Positions 35,242 through 47,000 of a stretch of 64,000 nucleotides of DNA are shown piece after piece. The notes below the pieces were generated by a model that saw only the letters and a list, made by a program, of their open reading frames with translations, was not told the DNA's origin and did no database searches. Where the stretch lies: the NCBI GenBank assembly GCA_026413225.1, contig CM048591.1:78346009-78410008 (forward strand), written 5' to 3'. This stretch comes from Otis tarda (lineage: Eukaryota; Chordata; Aves; Otidiformes; Otididae). Both the position numbers and the translations under genes were made by a program. The first letter of the stretch is position 1, and the number at the start of each line of letters is the position of its first letter.

Positions 35242-37548
35242 AGCTGCAGGTGAGATGGGAACAGGAGCAGAGCATGGTGGGCTTCACTTCTCAGTCACCG
35301 AGCCAGAGATCTGAATCCTTCTGCAAGGAGACTGACACAAAGTTAAGGATTCAAGAGTCTGGCAGAGTCATGGCCTGACTATTCCTGTGGTGATCAAGGC
35401 TGTCTGCTTGCTTTGTTTATGGTTTTCATGCTGCCTTTTAGAGCTTCTGGCGCAGGCAGGGAGAGGACCAGACCATGGCGCACTCTTGTCCTCAGCCACA
35501 GAGCGAGAAATTCGATACCTTCTCAAGACTCTGACACAAAGATAAGTAATGAAAAATGAGAGTGGATCTGGCAGTAACCCAGATGATGGGCCCTGTCGCA
35601 GTCGGGGGCAGGCTGGTGGTTTCCCGAGCCACCATGGGATGGGCGTTTCCTGGCTGCCAGGTTAAGGATTCAGGAGTCTGGCAGAGCCCTGGGCAGAAGT
35701 TTTCCCTGGTCATTTGGGGTGTCAGCTCTCTTTGTTTGCTGATATTATCCTGCCCTTTACAGCCGCAGGCCCAGAGATGGACAATGCCAGATCATGGCCC
35801 AGTCGAATCCTCCTCCACACAGCCAAGGATGTTCTCAAGGATGCTGGCGCAAAGTTAAGGATTCAGGAGTCTGGCAGAGCACTGGTCAGGGGTTGCCCAT
35901 GCTTAGAGAGGGTCCCTGCCCCAGCGTTTGTTCTCCTGCTTTTCGCAGCCACTGGCCCAGAGAGTGGTGGGATCAGACCATGGTGTACTTGTGTCCTCAG
36001 CGGTGCAGCCAGAGATTCGATACCTTCTACACGGAGACTGAGACAAAGCTAAGGATTCAAGAGCCTGGCAGAGCTCTGGGCTGGGATTGACTGTGGTCTT
36101 CAGTGGTGGCTTCTCTCTTGGTTTGTTGATACTGTCCTGCTTTTTACAGCTGCAGGCCCAGACAGGGTCAGGACCAGACCGTGGTGCACTCCCGTCCCCA
36201 GCCACACAGCCCGAGATGCTCTAATTTCTACAGGTTCGGTGACGCAAAGTTAAGGATTGCAGAGTCTGGCAGAGCGTGGGGCAGGGGTTGCCCATTGTGA
36301 TGGAGAGTGGCTGCCCCCTGGTTGCTGTCCTGTCTTTTCCTGCTGTAGACTCAGAGAGGGACAGCACCAGAGCATGGCTCACTCGCGTCCTCAGCCACAC
36401 TGTGAGAGATTTGCTACTGACAGCAAGGAGACTGACACAAAGATAAGGATTCAGGAGTCTGGCAGAGCCTTTGGCTTGGTTGCCGTGGCCATTTGGGGTG
36501 GCAGCTCCCTTTGTTTGTTGATATTGTTCTGCCTTTTACAGCCGCAGGCCCAGAGAGGGACAGGACCAGACAGGGCGCTCACCCATTCCCAGCCACGCAG
36601 CCAGAGATGTTTTAATTTCTGCAAAGACGCCGACACAAAGCCAAGGATTCAGGAGTCTGGTAAAGTGACAGGACAGGAGTTTCTACTGGTGGTTAAGAAT
36701 TGCTGCTGTGTTGTTTGTTACCCTGCCGATTACAGCCGCAGGCCCAGACAGGAAGAGGACTGCACCATGGCACACTCCCGCCCTCAGCCACACAGCCAGA
36801 GATTCGGTGCCTTCTAAAGCCTCTGACACAAAGTTAAGGAATCAGGCACCTGGGAGAGCCCTGGGCAGAGGTTGTTGTGATCATCAAGAGTGGCTGCTCC
36901 CTTTGTTTGTTGATATTGTTCTGCCTCTTACAGGCACAGGCTCAGGCACAGAAAGGAGCAGACTGTGATCCCCTCCCATCATCATCCACAAAGCCAGAGA
37001 TGTTCTAAAGAATGCTGACTGCTGATGCAAAGTTAAGGATTCAGGAGTCTGGCAGAGCACTGGGCAGGGGTTGCCCATGCTGAGAGAGGGTCCCTGCCCC
37101 AGTGTTTGTTCTCCTGCTTTTCGCAGCCACTGGCCCAGAGAGTGGTGGGACCAGACCATGGTGCACTTCCGTCCTCAGCGTGCAGCCAGAGATTCGACAG
37201 CTTGTACAGGGAGACTGACACAAAGCTAAGGATTCAAGAGCCTGGCAGAGCTCTGGGCTGGGATTGACTGTGGTCCACAGTGGTGACTTCTCCCTTGGTT
37301 TGTTGATATCATCCTGCCTTTTACAGCTGCAGGCCCAGAGGGCGACAGGACCAGACAGGGAGCACAGCCGTCCCCAGCCACACAGCCAGAGATGCTCTAA
37401 TTTCTACAAGGACACTGACACAAAGTTAAGGATTGCAGAGTTTAGCAGAGCCCTGGTCAGAGGTTGTCCATCCTGAGAGAGGGTGCCTGCCCCAGTGTTT
37501 GTTCTCCTGCTTGTTGCAGCCACTGGCCCAGAGAGTGATGGGACCAGA
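35242..37548 (+). repeat. M block 9, ~12 monomers, rearranged
   Basis: Starts like blocks 3 and 6. At about 35,765 it switches from the expected CTGCAGGTCCGG monomer to CCGCAGGCCCAGAGATGG. From there it follows the end of block 4 (compare ~16.65-18.6 kb) with one monomer missing near 37.0-37.2 kb. The last unit is cut by CR1a at the standard point. Confidence 0.88.
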
Positions 37549-38260
37549 AAATCGCATACTCCATCCCAGGAAATTTTTCCCAGCTTCCGTGTCCTATCTG
37601 CCAGTTTCCTGTATATCCATGGCACGTTAGGCTTCAAGACAGTCAAAGTGGCACCAGGTGGGTACGTTAAACACCTGCATTGCTCCCCAGTGTTTAGGCA
37701 CAACGTTTGTATCAGGAACACTGTGGCCAGCAGCACTGGGGAAGTGATGGTGCCCCTGTACTGGGCACTGGTGGGGCCGCATCTCGAATGCTGCATGCAG
37801 TTCTGGGTTCCTCAGTACAAGAAGAACGTTGAGTTGCTGGAGCACATCAAGAGAAGGCCAATGAAGCTGGTGAGGGGTCTGAGCACCAGTCGTATGAGGA
37901 GTGCCTGGGGGAACCGGGATTGTTCAGTCTGGAGAAGAGGAGGCTGAGGGGAGACGTCATCGCTTCTATAAGGTGGATTTCTATAAGACCTCTTTTCCCA
38001 AGTAACAAGCGAGAGGACAAGAGGAAATGGCCTCAGATTGTGCCAGGGGAGGTTTAGTTTGGATAAAAAGAAAAATTTCTTCACAGATAGGATTGTCAAG
38101 CATGGGAGCAGGCTGGCCAGGGAGTTGGCTGAGTCACCATTCCTGGAGGAATTGAAAAGACGTGTGGATGGAGATGGTTTAGTGGTGGGCATGGCAGTGT
38201 TAGGTTTACGGTTGTATCCAGTTGTTCCAACCTAAATGACTGTATGGTTCTGTTCTTCTG
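37549..38260 (+). mobile_element. CR1a fragment 7 (hybrid subtype)
   Basis: Mostly subtype 1 (GAGGAATTGAAAAGACG) but ends with subtype-2 CAGTTGTTCCAACC and has GGTGGGCATGGCAG as in CR1b. It looks like a recombinant or a converted copy. Confidence 0.86.
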
Positions 38261-38437
38261 TTTGTCTGCACGGCCACGCTGAGCTCCAGCTTGCTGTGCC
38301 CTGGCCCTGACAACAAGGACAAGGCCCGTGGGAGGAGGTGCGGGACAGGGCGCAGTGGCTGTGAGGTGAGCACAGGGATGGCATGTTGGGTGTGGTCGTG
38401 TCACGGGTGTGACGGCACAGCCGCCCAGCACTGGTGC
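38261..38437 (+). repeat. G module, doubly truncated (~177 bp)
   Basis: Short-G type with the usual internal deletion, then cut again after CAGCACTGGTGC and joined to monomer sequence. It has GACAGGGCGCAGTGG, so the first donor-like GGTGAGT is lost, and GGGTGTGACGG, which puts a stop in the otherwise conserved 109-codon frame. This is the only G copy with that frame broken. Confidence 0.85.
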
Positions 38438-40045
38438 TCAGTCCCATGGGATGAGGAATGGCTGCCCCATTGGTCGCTGTCCTGTCTTTTCCTGCTGTAG
38501 ACTCAGAGAGGGACAGCACCAGAGCACAGTGCACTCGCATCCTCAGCCACACTGTGAGAGATTTGCTACTGACAGCAAGGAGCCTGACACAGAGTTAAGG
38601 ATTCAGGAGTCTGGCAGAGCCCTGGGCAGAAGATGCCTGTGGCCATTTGGGGTGTCAGCTCTCTTTGTTTGTTGATATTATCCCACCCTTTACAACCGCA
38701 GGCCCAGAGATGGACAATGCCGGATCATGGCCCAGTCGAATCCTCCTCCACACAGCCAGGGATGTTCTCAGGGATGCTGACACAAAGTTAAGGGTTCCAG
38801 AGTCTGGCAGAGCACTGGGCAGGGGTTGCCCATCCTGAGAGCGGGTCCCTGACCCAGTGTTTGTTCTCCTGCTTTTTGCAGCCACTGGCCCAGAGAGTGG
38901 TGGGACCAGACCATGGTGCACTTCTGTCCTCAGCCACACAGCCAGAGATTCGGTGCCTTCTTAAGGCTCTGCACAAAGTTAAGGAATCAGCACCTGGGAG
39001 ATCCCTGGGTAGGGGTTGTTGTCATAATGGAGCGTAACCACTCCCTTTGTTTGGTGATATTATTCTACCTTTTACAGGCGCAGGCATCCCTGCTCATCCA
39101 CACAGCCAGAGGTGATCTAAATGACACTGACATAAAATTAAGGATTGTAGAGTTTTTTAGTGCACTGGCAGAGGTTGCCCGTGGCCACTGAGTGTGGCTC
39201 TCGCCTCTCCCTTTGTTTTTTGAACCTTTAGCAGCTGCAGGCCCAGACGGGCACAGGACCAGACAGGGCACGAGCCTGCCTTCAGCCACACAGCCAGAGA
39301 TGCTCTAATTTCCACAAGGACGCTGAGACAAAGTTAAGGATTCCAGAGTGGCAGAGTCCTGCCCATCGTGATGGAGAGTGGCTGCCCCATTGGTTGTTAC
39401 CCTGTCTTTTGCAGCCGTAAAAGAGCACCTGACCATGGCGCACTGCTGTCCTGAGCCACAAAGCCAGAGATTTGCTACCTTCTACAAGGAGACTGATTCA
39501 AAGAAGTTAAGGATTCAGGAGTCTGGCAGAGCTCTGGGCTGGGATTGAGTGTGGTCTTCAGCGGTGGCGTCTCTCTTGGTTTGTTGCTATTATTCTGTCT
39601 TTTGTAGCCACAGGCCCAGACAAGGAGAGGACCAGACCATGGTGCGCTCTTGTTGTCAGCCACACAGCCAGAGATTCAAAGGCTTCTCAAGACGCTGACA
39701 CAAAGTTAAGTAATGAAAAATGGGACTGGATCTGGCATCCGTCTCAGTCATGGGGCCCTGTCGCAGTGGGCAGCAGGCTGGTGGTTTCCCGTGCCACCAT
39801 GGGATGGGTTTTTCGCGGCTGCCAGGGAGATGTGGCACCGAGAGCTTTGGCCTGAGGCTGGCAGAGGCCTGGGCAGTGGCTGCCTATGGTCATTTGCGGT
39901 GGCAGCTCCCTTTGTTGATATTCTCCTGCCTTTTGCGGCTACAGGCTTAGACAGCGAGAGTAGTGGACCATGGTGCACTCTTGTTCTCATCCACACAGCC
40001 AGAGATGGTCCAATTTTTACAAGGATGCTGACTCAAAGTTAAGGA
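38438..40045 (+). repeat. M block 10, ~8 monomers with small deletions
   Basis: Opens with an unusual junction, TCAGTCCCATGGGATGAGGA, before CTGCCCCATTGG. It carries a ~30-bp deletion at GCAGGCATCCCTGCTC (near 39,083) and a ~12-bp deletion at AGAGTCCTGCCCATC (near 39,358) relative to the HOR-B counterpart. Confidence 0.88.
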
Positions 40046-40572
40046 TTTGTCTGCATGCCCACGCTAAGCTCCAGCTTGCTGTGCCCTGGCCCTGACAACA
40101 AGGACAAGGCCCATGGGAGGCGGTGTGGGACAGGGCGGTGAGTGGCCGTGAGGTGACCGCAGCCCCGGGGCAGGAGGCTGTCCCCACACAGACAGCAGTG
40201 ACAGCGGGCTGTCCTTGTCAGCCATGTTCCCCGTGGGCCCGCGTTATGGCCTTGGTCCATGCCCCGTGTTTAACAAAGCTGAAGAGTGACGGCCCTGTTT
40301 CTCCAGGCAGCCAAGGGCTGGGCCTTCCGTCAGCTGCGGATCCCCCCAGCGATGTGGTGGCCCTGTTGCTAGGGATGGAATGTTGGGGGTGGCCGTGTCA
40401 CAGGGGTCCCGGCACAGTCGCCCAGCACTGGTGCAGAACGGTCTGCGAGGGCAGACGGTGCAGACGGGAGGGGAGCAGGCCGGTGAGCGAGGGCTGAGGC
40501 ACGAGCATGGAGGGCTGCTGGCCGGGGCAAGGAGGCAGAAGAGATGGTGGCTGCTCCTGCTTTGTCTTCCAG
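40046..40572 (+). repeat. G module, full length, without preceding CR1
   Basis: The only G entered straight from a monomer inside the array. Its head begins GCATGCCCACG like an isolated head but continues CTGACAACAAGG like a full module. That is the product expected from recombination between the two heads that flank CR1b. Confidence 0.9.
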
Positions 40573-42901
40573 AGCTGCAGGTGAGACTGGGACAGGAGCA
40601 GAGCATGGTGGGCTCCACTCTTCAGCCACAGAGCCAGAGACTGGGTACCTTCTGCAAGGAGACTGACACAAAGTTAAGGATTCAAGAGTCTGGCAGAGTC
40701 ATGGCCTGACTATTCCTGTGGTGATCAGGGCTGTCTGCTTGCTTTGTTTATGGTTTTCATGCTGCCTTTTAGAGCTTCTGGCGCAGGCAGGGAGAGGACC
40801 AGACCATGGCGCACTCTTGTCCTCAGCCACAGAGCGAGAGATTCGATACCTTCTCAAGACTCTGACACAAAGATAAGTAATGAAAAATGAGAGTGGATCT
40901 GGCAGTAACCCAGATGATGGGCCCTGTCACAGTGGGGAGCAGGCTGGTGCTTTCCCGTGCCACCATGGGATGGGCGTTTCCTGGCTGCCAGGGAGATGTG
41001 GCACTGAGAGCTTTGGCCTGAGGCTGGCAGAGGTCTAGGCAGTGGCTGCCTGTGGCTATTTGGGGTGTCAGCTCCCTTTGTTTGTTGATATTATCCTGCC
41101 CTTTACAGCCTCAGGCCCAGAGAGGGACAATGCCAGATCATGGCCAGTCGAATCCTCCTCCACACAGCCAGGGATGTTCTCCAGGATGCTGACACAAAGT
41201 TAAGGGTTCCAGAGTCTGGTAGAGCCCTGGGCAGGGGTTGCCCATCCTGAGAGAGGTTCCCTGCCCCAGTGTTTGTCATCCTGCTTTTTGCAGCCACTGG
41301 CCCAGAGAGTGGTGGGACCAGACCATGGTGCACTTCTGTCCTCAGCCGTGCAGCCAGAGATTCGATACCTTCTACACGGAGAGTGAGACAAAGCTAAGGA
41401 TTCAAGAGCCTGGCAGAGCTCTGGGCTTGGATTGACAGTGGTCTTCAGTGGCGGCTTCTCTCTTGGTTTGTTGATACTGTCCTGCTTTTTACAGCTGCAG
41501 GCCCAGACAGGGTCAGGACCAGACCGTGGTGCACTCCCGTCCCCAGCCACACAGCCCGAGATGCTCTAATTTCTACAAGGACACTGACACAAAGTTAAGG
41601 ATTGCAGAGTCTGGCAGAGCGTGGGGCAGGGGTTGCCCATTGTGATGGAGAGTGGCTGCCCCATTGATTGCTGTCCTGTCTTTTCCTGCTGTAGACTCAG
41701 AGAGGGACAGCACCAGAGCACGACTCACTCGCGTCCTCAGCCACACTGTGAGAGATTTGCTACTGACAGCAAGGAGACTGACACAGAGTTAAGGATTCAG
41801 GAGTCTGGCAGAGCCCTGGGCAGAAGTCTTCCCTGGTCATTTGGGGTGTCAGCTCTCTTTGTTTGTTGATATTATCCTGCCCTTTACAGCCGCAGGCCCA
41901 GAGATGGAAAATGCCGGATCATGGCCCAGTCGAATCCTCCTCCACAGAGCCAGGAACGTTCTCAAGGATGCTGACACAAAGTTAAGGATTCAGGAGTCTG
42001 ACAGAGCTCTGGGCAGGGGTTGCCCATACTGAGAGAGGGTGCCTGCCCCAGTGTTTGTCATCCTGCTTTTCGCAGCCACTGGCCCAGAGAGTGGTGGGAC
42101 CAGACCATGGTGCACTTCTGTCCTCAGCCATGCAGACAGCGATTCGATACCTTCTACCTGGAGACTGACACAAAGCTAAGGATTCAAGAGCCTGGCAGAG
42201 CTCTGGGATGGGACTGACTGTAGTCTTCAGCGGTGGTTTCTCTCTTGGTTTGTTGATATTATCATGCCTTTTACAGCTGCAGGTCCGGAGAGGGAGAGGA
42301 CCAGACCATGGTGCACTCCTGTCCTCAGCCACACAGCCAGAGATTCGGTGCCTTCTTAAGGCTCTGACACAAAGTTAAGGAATCAGAGCTCTGGGCTGGG
42401 ATTGACTGTGGTCTTCAGCGGTGGCGTCTCTCTTGGTTTGTTGCTATTATTCTGTCTCTTGTAGCCACAGGCCCAGACAAGGAGAGGACCAGACCATGGT
42501 GCACTCCTGTTGTCAGCCACACAGCCAGTGATTCAAAGGCTTCTCAAGACCCTGACACAAAGTTAAGTAATGAAAAATGAGAGTGGATCTGCATCCGTCT
42601 CAATCATGGGGCCCTGTCGCAGTGGGCAGCAGGCTGGTGGTTTCCCATGCCACCATGGGATGGGTTTTTCGCGGCTGCCAGGGAGATGTGGCACCGAGAG
42701 CTTTGGCCTGAGGCTGGCAGAGGCCTGGGCAGTGGCTGCCTGTGGTCATTTGCGGTGCCAGCTCCCTTTGTTGATATTCTCCTGCCTTTTGCAGCTACAG
42801 GCTTAGACAGCGAGAGTAGTGGACCATGGTGCACTCTTGTTCTCATCCACACAGCCAGAGATGGTCCAATTTTTACAAGGATGCTGACTCAAAGTTAAGG
42901 A
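40573..42901 (+). repeat. M block 11, ~11 monomers
   Basis: Matches block 13 but is shorter by about 580 bp (three monomers). The loss is at ~42,385, where AAGGAATCAG runs directly into AGCTCTGGGCTGGG. Confidence 0.92.
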
Positions 42902-43009
42902 TTTGTCTGCATGCCCACGCTAAGCTCCAGCTTGCTGTGCCCTGGCCCTGGCAGCAAGGAGAAGGCCCGTGGGATGCGATGTGGGACAAGGCGGTGAGTA
43001 GCCGTGAGA
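42902..43009 (+). repeat. Isolated G head 5' of CR1b
   Basis: Same 108-bp segment as at 12,773, with the GGCGGTGAGTAG donor-like site. Confidence 0.88.
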
Positions 43010-43473
43010 TGTGTGCAGTGTTGAGCTCCTCAGAACAAGAAAGACATGGAGGTGGTGGAGTGCGTTCAAAGGAGGCCAATGAAGCTAGTGAAGGGTCTTG
43101 AGAACAAGTCTTATCAGGAGCGACTGAGGGAACTGGGATTGTTTTCTTTGGAGAAGAGTTGGCTTAGGAGAGGCCTTAACGCTTTCTGTAAGGTGGATGT
43201 CGTTCTCTTTCCCCAAGTAATAAGGGAGAGGACAAGAGGACATGGCATCAAGTTGTCCCAGGGTAGGTTAGTTTGGAGATTATGGAACATTTCTTACAGA
43301 AATGGTTGTGAAGCATCGGAGCAGTCTGCCCACGGAGTTGGCTGAGTCACCATTCCTGGAGGAATTGAAAAGACGTGTGGATGGAGATGGTTTAGAGGTG
43401 GGCATGGCAGTGTTAGGTTTACGGCTGGACCCGATTGACCCAACGTAAATGACTGTATGGTTCTGTTCTTCTA
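43010..43473 (+). mobile_element. CR1b fragment 3
   Basis: About 10 bp longer at its 3' end than the HOR-A copies (GACTGTATGGTTCTGTTC versus GACTGTTC). It has AACGCTTTCTG where HOR-A CR1b has AACGCTTCCTG, which separates the A and B lineages. Confidence 0.88.
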
Positions 43474-44000
43474 TTTGTCTGCACGGGCACGCTAAGCTCC
43501 AGCTTGCTGTCCCCTGGCCCTGACAACAAGGACAAGGCCCGTGGGAGGAGGTGTGGGACAGGGCGGTGAGTGGCCGTGAGGTGACCGCAGCCCCGGGGCA
43601 GGAGGCTGTCCCCACACAGACAGCAGTGACAGCGGGCTGTCCCTGTCAGCCATGTTCCCCGTGGGCCTGAGTCACGGCCTTGGTCCATGCCCCGTGTTTA
43701 ACAAAGCTGAAGAGTGACTGCCCTGTTTCTCCAGGCAGCCAAGGGCTGGGCCTTCCGTCAGCTGCGGCTCACCCCAGCGATGTGGTGGCCCTGTTGCTAG
43801 GGATGGAATGTTGGGGGTGGCCGTGTCACAGGGGTCCCGGCACAGTCGCCCAGCACTGGTGCAGAACGGTCTGCGAGGGCAGACGGCGCAGACGGGAGGG
43901 GAGCAGGCCGGTGAGCGAGGGCTGAGGCACGAGCATGGAGGGCTGCTGGCCGGGGCAAGGAGGCAGAAGAGATGGTGGCTGCTCCTGCTTTGTCTTCCAG
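43474..44000 (+). repeat. G module, full length
   Basis: Variants GAGTGACTGCCC and GTGGGCCTGAGTC. The donor-like GGCGGTGAGTGG is intact, and the 109-codon frame is open from 43808. Confidence 0.92.
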
Positions 44001-47000
44001 AGCTGCAGGTGAGACTGGGACAGGAGCAGAGCATGGTGGGCTCCACTCTTCAGCCACAGAGCCAGAGATTGGGTACCTTCTGCAAGGAGACTGACACAAA
44101 GTTAAGGATTCAAGAGTCTGGCAGAGTCATGGCCTGACTATTCCTGTGGTGATCAAGGCTGTCTGCTTGCTTTGTTTATGGTTTTCATGCTGCCTTTTAG
44201 AGCTTCTGGCGCAGGCATGGAGAGCAGCAGACCATGGCACACTCTTGTCCTCAGCCACAGAGCGAGAGATTCGATACCTTCTCAAGACTCTGACACAAAG
44301 ATAAGTAATGAGAAATGAGAGTGGATCTGGCACTAACCCGGATGATGGGCCCTGTCACAGTGGGGAGCAGGCTGGTGCTTTCCTGTGCCACCATGGGATG
44401 GGCGTTTCCTGGCTGCCAGGGAGATGTGGCACTGAGAGCTTTGGCCTGAGGCTGGCAGAGGTCTAGGCAGTGGCTGCCTGTGGCTATTTGGGGTGTCAGC
44501 TCCCTTTGTTTGTTGATATTATCCTGCCCTTTACAGCCACAGGGCCAGAGATGGGACAATGCCGGATCATGGCCCAGTCGAATCCTCCTCCACACAGCCA
44601 GGGATGTTCTCAAGGATGCTGACACAAAGTTAAGGATTCAGGAGTCTGGCAGAGCTCTGGGCAGGGGTTGCCCATCCTGAGAGAGGGTGCCTGCCCCCGT
44701 GTTTGTTCTCCTGCTTTTCGCAGCCACTGGCCCAGAGAGTGGTGGGACCAGACCATGATGCACTTCTGTCCTCAGCGGTGCAGCCAGAGATTCGACACCT
44801 TGTACACGGAGACTGAGACAAAGCTAAGGATTCAAGAGCCTGGGAGAGCTCTGGGCTGGGATTGACTGTTGTCCGCAGTGGTGACTTCTCCCTTGGTTTG
44901 TTGATATCATCCTGCGTTTTATAGCCGCAGGCCCACAGGGCGACAGGACCAGACAGGGAGCACTCCCGTCCCCAGCCACACAGCCAGAGATGCTCTCCTT
45001 TCTACAAGGACACTGACACAAAGTTAAGGATTCCATAGTGGCAGAGTCCTTGGCAGCGGTTGCACATTCTGATGGAGAGTGGCTGCCCCAGTGGTTGTTA
45101 CCCTGTCTTTTACAGCTGTAAAAGAGCACCTGACCATGGCGCACTGCTGTCCTGAGCCACAAAGCCAGAGATTTGCTACCTTCTACAAGGAGACTGATTC
45201 AAAGAAGTTAAGGATTCAGGAGTCTGGCAGAGCTCTGGGCTGGGATTGACTGTGGTCTTCAGCGGTGGCGTCTCTCTTTGTCTGTTGCTATTATTCTGGT
45301 TTTGTTGCCACAGGCCCAGACAAGGAGAGGACCGGATGATGGTTCATTCTTGTTGTCAGCCACACAGCCAGAGATTCAATGGCTTCTTAAGACTCTGACA
45401 CAAAGTTAAGTAATGAAAAATGAGAGTGGATCTGCATCCGTCTCAGAAGTGGGGCCCTGTTGCAGTGGGCAGCAGGCTGGTGGATTCCCATGCCACCATG
45501 GGATGGGCGTTTCCTCGCTGCCGGGGAGATGTGGCACTGACAGCTTTGGACTGAGGCCTGGCAGAGGCCTGGGCAGTGCACATTTGGGGTGGCAACTCCC
45601 TTTGTTTGCTGATATTATCCTGCGTTTTACAGGCACAAGGCAAGACATGGGACAATGCCTGATCACGGCCCAGTCGAATTGTCCTCCACAGAGCCAGAGA
45701 TGCTCTGAATTCTAAGGGACGCTGGTGCAAAGTTAAGGATTCAGGAGTCTGGCAGAGCACTGGGCAAGGGTTGCCCATGCTGAGAGAGGGTCCCTGCCCC
45801 AGTGTTTGTTCTCCTGCTTTTCGCAGCCACTGGCCCAGAGAGTTGTGGGACTAGACCATCGTGCACTTCTGTCCTCAGCCATGCAGCCAGAGATTCGATA
45901 CCTTGTACATGGAGACAGAGACAAAGCTAAGGATTCAAGAGCCTGGCAGAGCTCTGGGCTGGGATTGGCGGTGGTCATCAGCGGTGGCGTCTCTCTTTGT
46001 TTGTTGCTATTATTCTGTCTTTTGTAGCCACAGGCCCAGAGAAGGAGAGGACCAGACCATGGTGCACTCCTGTTGTCAGCCACACAGCCAGTGATTCAAT
46101 GGCTACTCAAGACTCTGACACAAAGTTAAGTAATGAAAAATGAGAGTGCATCTGGCATCCGTCTCAGTCATGGGGCCCTGTCGCAGTGGGCAGCAGCCTG
46201 GTTGTTTCCCGTGCCACCATGGGATGGGTGTTTCCTGGCTGCCAGGGAGATGTGGCACCGACAGCTTTGGCCTGAGGCTGGCAGAGGTCTAGGCAGTGGT
46301 TGCCTGTGGCTAATTTGGGGTGTCAGCTCCCTTTGTTTGCTGATATTATCCTGCCCTTTAGAGCCGCAGGCCCAGAGAGGGACAATGCCGGATCATGGCC
46401 CAGTCGAATCCTCCTCCACACAGCCAGGGATGTTCTCTAGGATGCTGACACAAAGTTAAGGGTTCCAGAGTCTGGTAGAGCCCTGGGCAGGGGTTGCCCA
46501 TCCTGAGAGAGGTTCCCTGCCCCAGTGTTTGTCATCCTGCTTTTTGCAGCCACTGGCCCAGAGAGCGGTGGGACCAGACCATGGTGCACTTCTGTCCTCA
46601 GCCGTGCAGCCAGAGATTCGGTGCCTTCTACATGGAGACTGAGACAAAGCTAAGGATTCAAGAGCCTGGCAGAGCTCTGGGATGGGATTGACTGTGGTCT
46701 TCAGTGGTGGCTTCTCTCTTGGTTTGTTGATATTATCCTGCCCTTTACAGCTGCAGGACCGGAGAGGGAGAGGACCTGACCATGGTGCACTCCTGTCCCC
46801 AGCCACACAGCCAGAGATTCGGTGCCTTCTTAAGGCTCTGACACAAAGTTAAGGAATCAGCACCTGGGAGATCCCTGGGTAGTGGTTGTTGTGGTCATAG
46901 AGAGTAACCGCTCCCTTTGTTTGGTGATATTATTCTACCTTTTACAGGCGCAGGCCCAGAGAGGGACAGGACCAGATCACGGCCCAGTCCCATGCTCATC

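Larger units (their letters stand above)
25746..35765 (+). repeat. HOR-A copy 3 (in register to ~35.76 kb, then interrupted)
   Basis: Near-identical to copy 2 up to about 35.76 kb, where the monomer after TTTACAG changes type and register is lost before the expected CR1b. Many of the differences from copy 2 are homopolymer-length changes. Confidence 0.9.
35766..42901 (+). repeat. Rearranged zone between HOR-A and HOR-B
   Basis: First a rejoined piece resembling the end of the 23-monomer block plus CR1a (compare ~16.65-19.3 kb, minus one monomer). Then a strongly truncated G, then monomers and a G that follow the HOR-B order but with deletions. Offsets to the first full B unit fall in steps (about 7,909, 8,481 and 9,060 bp), which locates the deletion junctions. 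Confidence 0.85.
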
